Below, piece by piece: positions 56,253 through 64,000 of a stretch of DNA of 64,000 bases (its first letter is position 1; each line of letters begins with the position of its first letter). The notes beneath the pieces are model-generated. The model worked only from the letters and a program-made list of their open reading frames with translations. It searched no databases and had not been told where the DNA came from. The stretch is from Bryobacterales bacterium (GTDB lineage: Bacteria; Acidobacteriota; Terriglobia; Bryobacterales; Bryobacteraceae). The stretch covers positions 1 through 64,000 of the forward strand of contig DAIDHC010000010.1 of assembly GCA_027452065.1 (NCBI GenBank), written 5' to 3'. The position numbers and the translations under genes were made by a program.

Positions 56253-57401
56253 TTATACCTCCGCCAGCCGCGGCACGTCCACCCATTGCCGCTTCTGCCA
56301 CGACTCGTAGGCCAGTTCAGCCAGTTGCACTCCCTTGGCCGCCTCCACGAATCCATGCGGAAACGCCGCATCCTCGGCCACGTGCCGCAGAAACATCTCC
56401 CACTGCGTCTTGAACGCGTTGTCAAACACCATGTTGTCCGGCACGTCTTCCCACCCGTCCCGGTACTTCAGCGCTGAGGGCACGTCCGGGTTCCACACCG
56501 GCTTGGGAGTGAAGCTCCGATGCTGCACTTTGCAATCGCGCAGGCCCGCCACCGCGCTCCCCTCCGTCCCGTCCACCTGGATCGTCAGCAGATCGTCCCG
56601 GTACACCCGGAAAGCCCACGATGCGTTCAGTTGCACCAACACGCCGCTGGCCAGTTCAAACATTCCGTATGAGCTGTCATCGGCCGTGCAGGGGTACTTC
56701 ACGCCCCGCTCGTCCACACGCTCTGGAATGTGGATCGCCCCGTGGCACAGCAGCGACTTCACACGTCCGAACAGCCCCTCCAGTACATACTGCCAGTGCG
56801 CGTACATGTCCAGAATCATCCCTCCGCCGGCCTCTTTGCGGTAGTTCCACGACGGCCGCTGTGCCGGCTGCCAGTCCCCCTCGAATACCCAGTATCCGAA
56901 CTCGCCCCGCACCGAAAGGATCCGCCCGAAGAATCCTCCCTCCACCAGCCGCTTCAGCTTCCGCATGCCCGGCAGAAACAGTTTGTCCTGCACAATGCCG
57001 TTCTTTCGTCCCCGTTCCCGCGCCAGCCGCGCCAGCTCCAGACACGCTTCGATGCTCGTCGCCAGCGGCTTCTCGCAGTAAACGTGCTTGCCGCTCTCGA
57101 GCGCCGACTTCACGTCCGGGAATCGCCGCGCCGTCGCCTGCGCGTCGAAATATACCGGATACTCCTCCGACGCCAGACACTCCTCCAGGCTCGTGCTCCA
57201 TCGCGCCACCCCGTGTTCGGCCGCCAGCCGCTTCAGCTTCTCCTCGCTCCGCCCCACAAGAATCAACTCCGGCATCACCCTCTCGCCGCCGCTCAGCTCC
57301 ACCCCGCCCTCGCGCCGGATCGCCAGCAGCGACCGCACCAGGTGCTGGTGCGTGCCCATCCTCCCCGTCACTCCGTTCACGATGATCCCGATGTTTTTCA
57401 T
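56253..57401 (-). CDS. Gfo/Idh/MocA family oxidoreductase (no export leader)
   Basis: MKNIGIIVNGVTGRMGTHQHLVRSLLAI, KHVYCEKPLATSIEACLE, GGGMILDMYAHWQYVLEGLFG. ATGA overlap with upstream gene. Confidence 0.92.
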   Translation of the reverse strand: MKNIGIIVNGVTGRMGTHQHLVRSLLAIRREGGVELSGGERVMPELILVGRSEEKLKRLAAEHGVARWSTSLEECLASEEYPVYFDAQATARRFPDVKSALESGKHVYCEKPLATSIEACLELARLARERGRKNGIVQDKLFLPGMRKLKRLVEGGFFGRILSVRGEFGYWVFEGDWQPAQRPSWNYRKEAGGGMILDMYAHWQYVLEGLFGRVKSLLCHGAIHIPERVDERGVKYPCTADDSSYGMFELASGVLVQLNASWAFRVYRDDLLTIQVDGTEGSAVAGLRDCKVQHRSFTPKPVWNPDVPSALKYRDGWEDVPDNMVFDNAFKTQWEMFLRHVAEDAAFPHGFVEAAKGVQLAELAYESWQKRQWVDVPRLAEV

Positions 57402-58564
57402 GTCCGGCCTCCCATCATAGCTTCCGCGAGCGCCCGCCCACCCGCCATCAAGGCATCGTTCGGATAGTGATGGTCCACGTTCTCCGGCGTGATTAACTGG
57501 TGCTTCACGAACACCGCCGGCGGCACCGGCCTTCGGTTCAACAAATCCATGGCCACGCGCACCAGGTCGCGCCCGTAGCGCTCCGGAAAATAACCTACCG
57601 ATCCGATCAGCCTCGTGCCCGGCTCCCTCAGCTCCATCCGCGCTTCCGGCGACGCGTTGTGCCCGACAATCGCGCAGTTCGCCGTTCGCCCCGTTTCCTG
57701 AAACGCCCGCAGGGCCCCCAGCGCGCTCGCGTCGTTGATCGCGCACACCAGGTACTGCCCCATCCGCCCGCCCCGCAGAAATTTCCTCACCGCCTCCAGG
57801 CTCGCTCCCAATTGCCCGTTCCCGTCCAGCCGCGTCACCGGCCGCTCGTCAATGTCCGGCAGCGCTTCCTTCATCCCCACCAGCATCCCCGTCAGCCGCA
57901 TCCTCGGCAAACTCCCCGCCCGCGGCAGCTCCAGGAACACCACCTCGTCCACCTTTCCCTGCCAGTGCTGCTTCGCCCATCGCCCCAGATGCCGCCCGCC
58001 CAGCAGCCCCGCTCCGTAATTATTCGCCCCGTAATATGTCGCCCCGGGATGCGGAATGTCGATCGCGATCAGCGGTATGTTCGCCTCCCGGTATTTGGCC
58101 GCGATGATCGGCGCCACGGTCTCATCCGTCTGGAACTCGATCACCAGGTCCACCTTCTCCCGGATCAGCAGATCGGCGTTCCGCTGCGCAATCCGCGCGT
58201 TGTAGCGGTTGTCCACCGTGATCACTTCAATCCCCTCGGCCCGTGCCGCCGCCAGCAGGCTCTCCGATACCCCGCGCGAAAAATCGTCGTCCGCCCCCTG
58301 CGCCGCATACCCCAGCCGGTGCCGCTTCTGCCTCACCGGCCTCACGCACGAGCGGTACTGGTTCTCCCCCACCTTCTCCACCATCCCGCACTTCTCCAGC
58401 GTGTACAGCAGCCGGAACGACATCCCCTTCGTCAATCCCGACCGCGCCGCCACGTCCCGCAGCCGCAGCGTCTCCCCCGCCGTTTGAAATGCCGCCAGCA
58501 ATTGCGACGCATGCACCAGGCTCTTCACCAGGTATGGATCCCGCGTTGCTCCCGAATTCCCCAT
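57398..58564 (-). CDS. chimeric regulator: IclR-type HTH fused to sugar-binding periplasmic-binding-protein domain
   Basis: N-term YLVKSLVHASQLLAAFQTAGETLRLRDVAARSGLTKGMSFRLLYTLEKCGMVEKVGENQYR (IclR wHTH); C-term VITVDNRYNARIAQRNADLLIREKVDLVIEFQTDE...IDIPHPGATYYGANNYGAGLLGGRHLG (PBP1-like). Confidence 0.83.
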   Translation of the reverse strand: MGNSGATRDPYLVKSLVHASQLLAAFQTAGETLRLRDVAARSGLTKGMSFRLLYTLEKCGMVEKVGENQYRSCVRPVRQKRHRLGYAAQGADDDFSRGVSESLLAAARAEGIEVITVDNRYNARIAQRNADLLIREKVDLVIEFQTDETVAPIIAAKYREANIPLIAIDIPHPGATYYGANNYGAGLLGGRHLGRWAKQHWQGKVDEVVFLELPRAGSLPRMRLTGMLVGMKEALPDIDERPVTRLDGNGQLGASLEAVRKFLRGGRMGQYLVCAINDASALGALRAFQETGRTANCAIVGHNASPEARMELREPGTRLIGSVGYFPERYGRDLVRVAMDLLNRRPVPPAVFVKHQLITPENVDHHYPNDALMAGGRALAEAMMGGRT

Positions 58565-58852
58565 ATCAGCTCCACGTGGTGCCGGACAATTTTCTTACGA
58601 TGCACAATACCACACCGCCGCCCCGAATCCGTTCCGCTTCTCGAAACAAGGCCCCCGCCGCCGCCCTCCCGGAGCCGGGCTCCCGCTCGCCGCAGCCCCC
58701 GCCAAACGGTCGCCACTCAGCCATCTGCGTCCCGCCCCGCCGCCAACGCCTCATTTCGCAGCCTGAAACGCCGTGCCCCCCGCGCGCCCGGCTTGAGCTA
58801 TGAGCTGCCCGCCGCTATGCTGGTGATCGGATTCCTGTTCGCCGGAGACAGC

Positions 58853-60043
58853 ATGCGCGCCTCTCAATTCGATTCCATCCTCGCCACGCTCGACCGCTTC
58901 CGCATCGAAATCCCCTCCTGGGGCTTCGCCAACACCGGAACCCGCTTTGGCAAATTTGTCCAGCCTGCCGCCGCTTCCACCATCGCCGAAAAGCTCGCCG
59001 ACGCCGGCTTCGTCCACTCACTCACCGGCTGCTGCCCCACCGTCGCCCTCCACGTCCAGTGGGATTTTCCCCGCGGCATCGAGAGCGCCCCCGAAGTCGC
59101 CGGCCTCGCCGCCGCCCACGGCATTGCCCCCGGCTCCATTAATCCCAATCTTTTTCAGGACCAGATTTACAAGTACGGCTCCTTCGGCAATCCCGACCCC
59201 TCCGTCCGCGCCGCCGCCGCCCAACACGTCGCCGAAAGCATCGATATCGCCTCCCGCCTCGGCAGCCGCGACATTTCCCTCTGGTTCGCCGACGGCTCCA
59301 ACTACCCCGGCACCGCGAACATCCGCCATCGCCGCCGCTGGTTTCAGGAAGGCCTCGCCGCAGCCCATCGCCTCCTCAGCCCCTCCCAGCGCCTCCTCGT
59401 CGAGTACAAACCCTTCGAGCCCGCCTTCTATCACACCGATATCGCCGACTGGGGCATGGCCTTCCTCCTTGCCCGCGAGGCCGGCCCGCAAGCCCGCGTC
59501 CTCGTCGACACCGGCCACCACTACGCAGCCCAGAATATCGAGCAAATCGTCGCCTGGCTCCTCGATCACGGCATGCTCGGCGGTTTCCATTTCAATGACC
59601 GCCGCTATGCCGACGACGATCTCACTCTCGGTTCCATCGATCCCTATCAGCTCTTCCGCGTCTTCCACGAAATTCTCCTCTTCGAGTGGGAGCGTGGCGA
59701 GCAGGCCGGAATCGCCTTCATGATCGACCAGAGCCACAACCTCAAGGGCAAAATCGAAGCCATGATCCAGAGCGTCGTCACCGCTCAGGAGCTCATCTGC
59801 AAAGCCGCCCTTGTCGATCACGCCGCCCTCTCCGCCTTCCAGCTCTCCTGCGACCTCGTTCCAGCCGAGTCCTGCCTCCAGGACGCCTTCTCCACCGACG
59901 TCCGCCCCGTCATCGCCGAATGGCGCCGCGTCCGCGGCCTCCCCGAAAATCCCCTCGACGCCTTCCGCCACAGTGGCTACCTCGAGCGCATCACCGCCGA
60001 ACGCTCCGCCCACAGCAACGCCGGCGTCTCCTCCTATGCCTGA
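58853..60043 (+). CDS. rhaI: L-rhamnose isomerase (RhaI type)
   Basis: LDRFRIEIPSWGFANTGTRFGKF, DISLWFADGSNYPG, EYKPFEPAFYHTDIADWG, VDTGHHYAAQNIEQIVAWLL, GGFHFNDRRYADDDLTLGSIDPYQLFRVFHEI. Long ORF-track N-extension rejected. Confidence 0.92.
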   Translation: MRASQFDSILATLDRFRIEIPSWGFANTGTRFGKFVQPAAASTIAEKLADAGFVHSLTGCCPTVALHVQWDFPRGIESAPEVAGLAAAHGIAPGSINPNLFQDQIYKYGSFGNPDPSVRAAAAQHVAESIDIASRLGSRDISLWFADGSNYPGTANIRHRRRWFQEGLAAAHRLLSPSQRLLVEYKPFEPAFYHTDIADWGMAFLLAREAGPQARVLVDTGHHYAAQNIEQIVAWLLDHGMLGGFHFNDRRYADDDLTLGSIDPYQLFRVFHEILLFEWERGEQAGIAFMIDQSHNLKGKIEAMIQSVVTAQELICKAALVDHAALSAFQLSCDLVPAESCLQDAFSTDVRPVIAEWRRVRGLPENPLDAFRHSGYLERITAERSAHSNAGVSSYA

Positions 60044-60063
60044 CCCGGCCCGCTGACCCGCTC

Positions 60064-60402
60064 ATGGAACGCGTCTGCTTCCTTCTCCGTCTCCGTCCCG
60101 AGCGTCTCGATGAGTACAAGCGCCGCCACCAGGCCGTCTGGCCCGAAATGCTCGACGCCCTCCGTCGCGCCGGCTGGTGCAACTACTCTCTCTTCCTTCA
60201 TCCCGACGGCCTCCTGATCGGTTACTTCGAAACGCCCGACCTCGCCCGCGCCCGCGCCGCCATGGACAGCGAGGACGTCAATGCCCGCTGGCAGCGCGAA
60301 ATGTCCCCCTTCTTCGTTCCGCTCTCCAGTCCTCCCGACCACGCTTTCCTTCGCCTCGAAGAAATCTTCCATCTCGACGGCGCCGCTCTCCCGTCTCCAT
60401 GA
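60064..60402 (+). CDS. rhaM: L-rhamnose mutarotase
   Basis: 112 aa MERVCFLLRLRPERLDEYKRRHQAVWPEMLDALRRAGWCNYSLFLHPDGLLIGYFET: RhaM/YiiL signature. Confidence 0.94.
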   Translation: MERVCFLLRLRPERLDEYKRRHQAVWPEMLDALRRAGWCNYSLFLHPDGLLIGYFETPDLARARAAMDSEDVNARWQREMSPFFVPLSSPPDHAFLRLEEIFHLDGAALPSP

Positions 60403-63095
60403 CCGTCCGCCTCGCCGCCGTCCCCCTCGCCCTCCTCGCCTCCCTTCTCGCGGCCCCTCCGCCCGCCCCGCCCGCCGCCGTTCCGCTGTCCTTCACTGAG
60501 CTCCACCGCGCCTTCGCCCACCCTCCCGGCTCCTCCCGCATCATGATGCGCTGGTGGTGGTTCGGTCCCGCCGTCACCCGTGACGAGCTCCATCGCGAGC
60601 TGTCCGCCATGAAATCCGGCGGCATCGGCGGCGTCGAGGTCCAGCCCGTCTATCCCCTCGACCTCGACGACCCGGCGCGCGGCTTCTCCAATCTCCCCTA
60701 TCTCTCTCCCGCCTTCCTCGACGTCCTCCGCTTTGCCTCTCAGGACGCTTCCGCCCTCGGCCTCCGCCTCGATCTCACGCTCGCCAGCGGCTGGCCCTAC
60801 GGCGGCCCCTCGGTCCCGGTCACCGAAGCCGCCGGCCGCCTGCGCCTCGAACAGGTGCCCGTCCCCTCCGGCGTCTCTTCGATTCCCGCTCCCGCGCTCT
60901 CCACCGGCGAGAAACTCCTCGCCGTCTTCCTCGATGACGGCCCCTCTCTGCCCGCCTCCGCCGTCGTCTCCGGCCGTCTCGCTGTCGCGCCCGACCCCGC
61001 GCGCTCCCGCCTCGCCCTTTTCTTCATCTCCAGCCGCACCGGCATGATGGTCAAGCGCGCCGCCGCCGGTGCCGAAGGCTTCGTCGTCGATCACTACGAT
61101 GCCGCCGCCGTCCGCCACTACCTCGCCGCCGTCGCCGGCACCCTCGCCCGATCGTTCGGCCCGCATCCCCCTTACGCTGTCTTTAGCGACAGCCTCGAGG
61201 TGATGGCCTCCGACTGGACGCCCGACCTGCTCGACCAGTTCCGCCGCCGCCGCGGCTACGATCTCACGCCCCTTCTGCCCGCCCTCGCCCTCGGCCGCGA
61301 TCCCCGTTCCGCCGCCGTTCGCCACGACTGGGGTCAGACGCTCACCGAGCTGGCCAACGAAAACTACCTCGTCCCTGTGGAGCATTGGGCCCGCGCCCAC
61401 GGCGTCCTGTTCCGCTCCCAGACCTACGGCGATCCTCCCGTCGCCCTTTCAAGCAACGCCCTCGTCGATCTGCCCGAAGGCGAAGGCTTCCGCTGGCGCG
61501 AGTTCTGCGAATCCCGCTGGGCCGCCTCCGCCGCCCACCTCTACGGCCGCCCCGTCGTCAGTTCGGAAACCTGGACCTGGCTCCACTCCCCGGCCTACCG
61601 CGCCACTCCTCTCGACATGAAGGCCGAGGCCGACCGCCACTTCCTCCAGGGCATCAACCAGCTCGTCGGCCACGGCTGGCCCTACTCTCCGCCCTCGGCC
61701 CCGGAGCCCGGTTGGGCCTTTTACGCCGCCGCCGCTTTCTCTTCCCACAACCCCTGGTGGTTCGTCATGCCCGACGTCGCCGCCTACCTCCAGCGCCTCA
61801 GCTTCCTCCTCCGCCAGGGCGCCCCGGTCATCGACGTCGCCCTCTTCCTGCCGACCGACGACGCCTGGGCCCGCTTCAGTCCCGGCCCCGTCTCTCTCAA
61901 CCGCTCCTTCGCCTCCTTGCTCGACCCTCATGTCATCCCCTCCATCCTCGACGCCGGCTACGGCCTCGATTTCATCGACAACGATGCGCTGCTCAACACC
62001 GCCGCCCGCTATCCGGTCCTCGTACTGCCCAACATCGAGCGCATCCCCGTCCCCGTCTACCGCCGCATCGAGTCCCTCGTGCGCTCCGGTGTTCACCTCG
62101 TCTTCACCCGCCGGGCTCCCTCGCTCGCCCCCGGTCTCCCGGACGCCGAATCCCAAACGGCCGAAATCCGCGCCATCTCCGGCCGCCTCCTCGCCAGCCC
62201 CAACGTCCGCCTCGTCCCGGAAGAAGGCGCCGCCCTCGCCGAGGCTCTTCATTCCTTCGTTCCTCCCGACCTCATCGTCCAGCCCGCCGCGCCCGCCCTC
62301 GGCTTCGTCCACCGCAAGCTCCCCTCCGCCGACATCTATTTCCTCGCCAACACCTCCAACCAACCCGCGAACATCCGCGCCTCCTTCCGCTCCGCCGGCC
62401 CGGCCGCGCAATGGTGGGACCCTTTCACCGGCGTCTCCACTCCCGCGGACCCCGCCGCTCCCATCACCCTCGCCCCCTACGAGTCCCGCGTCCTTGTCTT
62501 CTCCTCCGCCCTTCCTTCCGCGCAGCCCCCCACCTCTCCGCCCGGCCTCGCTTCGCTTGAGCTCGACCTCTCCACCGGCTGGCGCGCCACCTTCCCCGAT
62601 CTCCATCGCTCTCTCACCCTGTCCACCCTCCATTCCTGGACCGACGATGAAGCCCTACGCTATTTCTCCGGCCGCGCCATCTACGAGAAGTCCGTCACCG
62701 TCCCCGCGTCCTTCCTCCGCCCCGGCGCACCCGTCCGCCTCGACTTCGGCCCCGGCATCCCCGTTCCCGACCCCGGCGGCAACGCCCCCGGCATGCGCGC
62801 CCTGCTCGAAAGTCCGGTCCGCGAAGCCGCCCGCGTCTCCATCAATGGATCCCCCGCCGGCGCCGTCTGGCACTCGCCCTACTCGCTCGCCATCGCCCCC
62901 CTCCTCCGCCCCGGCTCCAACACCATCCAAATCGAAGTCGGCAATCTCGCCATCAACGCCCTCGCCGGCCGCGCCCTCCCCGACTACCGCCTCCTGAAGC
63001 GCCGCTACGGCGACCGCTTCTCCCCCCAAGGCCTCGCAAACATCGCCCCCCTCCCCTCCGGCCTCCTCGGCCCCGTGAGACTCGTCTCTCCCTGA
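60399..63095 (+). CDS. GH106-like alpha-L-rhamnosidase
   Basis: SRIMMRWWWFGPAVTRDELHRELSAMKSGGIGGVEVQPVYPL, GLRLDLTLASGWPYGGPSVP, LPDYRLLKRRYG; signal peptide; ATGA overlap with rhaM. Confidence 0.88.
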   Translation: MTVRLAAVPLALLASLLAAPPPAPPAAVPLSFTELHRAFAHPPGSSRIMMRWWWFGPAVTRDELHRELSAMKSGGIGGVEVQPVYPLDLDDPARGFSNLPYLSPAFLDVLRFASQDASALGLRLDLTLASGWPYGGPSVPVTEAAGRLRLEQVPVPSGVSSIPAPALSTGEKLLAVFLDDGPSLPASAVVSGRLAVAPDPARSRLALFFISSRTGMMVKRAAAGAEGFVVDHYDAAAVRHYLAAVAGTLARSFGPHPPYAVFSDSLEVMASDWTPDLLDQFRRRRGYDLTPLLPALALGRDPRSAAVRHDWGQTLTELANENYLVPVEHWARAHGVLFRSQTYGDPPVALSSNALVDLPEGEGFRWREFCESRWAASAAHLYGRPVVSSETWTWLHSPAYRATPLDMKAEADRHFLQGINQLVGHGWPYSPPSAPEPGWAFYAAAAFSSHNPWWFVMPDVAAYLQRLSFLLRQGAPVIDVALFLPTDDAWARFSPGPVSLNRSFASLLDPHVIPSILDAGYGLDFIDNDALLNTAARYPVLVLPNIERIPVPVYRRIESLVRSGVHLVFTRRAPSLAPGLPDAESQTAEIRAISGRLLASPNVRLVPEEGAALAEALHSFVPPDLIVQPAAPALGFVHRKLPSADIYFLANTSNQPANIRASFRSAGPAAQWWDPFTGVSTPADPAAPITLAPYESRVLVFSSALPSAQPPTSPPGLASLELDLSTGWRATFPDLHRSLTLSTLHSWTDDEALRYFSGRAIYEKSVTVPASFLRPGAPVRLDFGPGIPVPDPGGNAPGMRALLESPVREAARVSINGSPAGAVWHSPYSLAIAPLLRPGSNTIQIEVGNLAINALAGRALPDYRLLKRRYGDRFSPQGLANIAPLPSGLLGPVRLVSP

Positions 63096-63127
63096 CCCGG
63101 CCCATCCCCGCGCACACGTTTCACTAG

Positions 63128-63373
63128 TGCGCCAGCCTTCGCACGCTGCGCCACACGCACGGGCCGCACCTTCTCGCCGCCGGTCTGCCACTGACCGACG
63201 TCGGCAAGTCCCTCGGGCACACCAACCCGGATGTGACGGCGACCGTCTACGCTCACGCAATGCCGTGCCATGACGATCTCGCCGCCGACGCGTGGGACAG
63301 GTTTCAAAATGCAGCGCGTGCGCCCATCATCGTGAAGTCGCCAAACCGGGGGCAGGCGAGGAAGACGGCTTAG
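63128..63373 (+). pseudogene. C-terminal remnant of a tyrosine recombinase/phage integrase
   Basis: Open frame after TAG at 63125-63127: CASLRTLRHTHGPHLLAAGLPLTDVGKSLGHTNPDVTATVYAHAMPCHDDL... ending TAG 63371-63373. Matches the integrase LRHTHxxxLLAAG...LGHxxxxxTxxVYAH C-terminal core. No start codon, N-terminus missing. Confidence 0.82.
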
Positions 63374-63421
63374 GACCCGGTCCGGTTTACGATTCAGTCG
63401 ATTTGTGGACCTTGGGTTTGC

Positions 63422-63447
63422 AAAAAAACCGATTTCTCAAACCGGTT
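63422..63447 (-). terminator. possible intrinsic terminator of fic gene
   Basis: Minus strand AACCG-gtttgagaaat-CGGTT followed by a T-run; overlaps the stop codon. Confidence 0.4.
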
Positions 63448-64000
63448 GCGATGGAGCGAGTGAATAGCTCGTGCTGCGACCCCCCTCGGGGTTCTGAACC
63501 AGGACGCGGTGCTCGACCAGAGCGAGGATGTCCCGATAAGCGGTGTCCTGCGAGCATTTGGCGAGAGTGGCGTATTTTGATGTGGTGAGCTTGCCTTCGA
63601 ACCCGTCGAGCAGCCGGTTGACGGCCAGCCGTTGCCGCGAGTTGAGATGCACATCTTGGATACGGTCCCAGAAACGCGCTTTCTCAAGCACGGTGCCTAG
63701 TGTTACCTGTGCGCCGTCGATGGCGCGGCCGAGACATCGTAGAAACCACTCCATCCACGGCGTGATGTCCATCGTGCCTTTCTGCGTGCGTTCCAGAATG
63801 TCGTAATAGTCGTTGCGCTCCTGCCGGATCTGCGCCGACATGCTGTAAAACCGTTGCGGGCTGTGCTCCGAGCGCGCGAGGGCCATGTCCGTGATGGCGC
63901 GGGCAATGCGCCCGTTGCCGTCATCGAAAGGGTGAATGGTGACGAACCAGAGATGCGCGAGCCCTGCTTTCAGCACCGGGTCAATCTGGTCTTTTCCTTC
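63437..64000 (-). CDS. Fic/DOC family protein, 5' end truncated by window edge
   Basis: HPFDDGNGRIARAI Fic motif. The frame stays open to 64000 (EGKDQIDPVLKAGLAHLWFVTIHPF), so the real start is outside. C-terminal winged-helix-like tail. Confidence 0.9.
   Translation of the reverse strand, partial: EGKDQIDPVLKAGLAHLWFVTIHPFDDGNGRIARAITDMALARSEHSPQRFYSMSAQIRQERNDYYDILERTQKGTMDITPWMEWFLRCLGRAIDGAQVTLGTVLEKARFWDRIQDVHLNSRQRLAVNRLLDGFEGKLTTSKYATLAKCSQDTAYRDILALVEHRVLVQNPEGGRSTSYSLAPSQPV

Noticed and set aside
57500-58852. Long N-terminal extension of rhaI
   Set aside because: Antisense to the IclR/PBP regulator, P/R/H-rich; ATG 58853 with nearby GGAGA gives a normal-length isomerase.
1-64000. 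CRISPR arrays, tRNA/rRNA genes, intact IS elements, classical defence islands
   Set aside because: No regularly spaced repeats, tRNA-like cloverleaf, rRNA stretch or complete transposase seen by eye; Fic alone is not evidence of a defence or toxin system.

Overview
This 64 kb window looks like an acidobacterial (Bryobacter/Solibacter-like) chromosome segment. That lineage call is inference from an ADOP-type permease, a TIGR03437-like C-terminal domain and Oar-like TonB receptors without SusD. Almost everything is carbohydrate acquisition and catabolism. (A) 1-10.7 kb: a minus-strand operon with a LacI regulator, a TonB receptor, two tandem paralogous beta-propeller proteins, a GxGYxYP-like protein and a PcRGLX/YetA-like rhamnogalacturonan lyase cut by the window edge. 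(B) 10.7-21.3 kb: a plus-strand catabolic operon with lactonase, GH88/105, two SDRs, an enolase-superfamily dehydratase, an epimerase-like protein, GH36, an EamA transporter and a Gfo/Idh/MocA oxidoreductase. (C) 21-38.5 kb: TPR protein, sulfite-oxidase-fold protein, a second TonB receptor, two paralogous double alpha/beta-hydrolases, a NagB-like deaminase, LacI, a PmoA-like protein, an MFS transporter, and a TIM-barrel plus Gfo/Idh/MocA pair with Tat-like leaders. (D) 38.5-54 kb: ADOP permease, phytoene-desaturase-like oxidoreductase, GH130-like, GlgB, adenosine deaminase, CysE, lipoprotein, TIGR03437-like protein, AlaX, and an unusual GH36/alginate-lyase-like fusion. (E) 54-63.1 kb: an L-rhamnose locus (GH106-like, RhaM, RhaI) divergent from an operon headed by a chimeric IclR-HTH/periplasmic-binding-protein regulator. 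(F) 63.1-64 kb: an integrase remnant and a Fic protein cut by the window edge. Most notable leads: the rhamnose locus with a possibly non-canonical lower pathway, the GH36-lyase fusion, the chimeric regulator, a G-quadruplex motif filling the spacer of a consensus promoter, a shared divergent -10 between glgB and add, and several likely leaderless genes. No tRNA, rRNA or CRISPR array was recognised.
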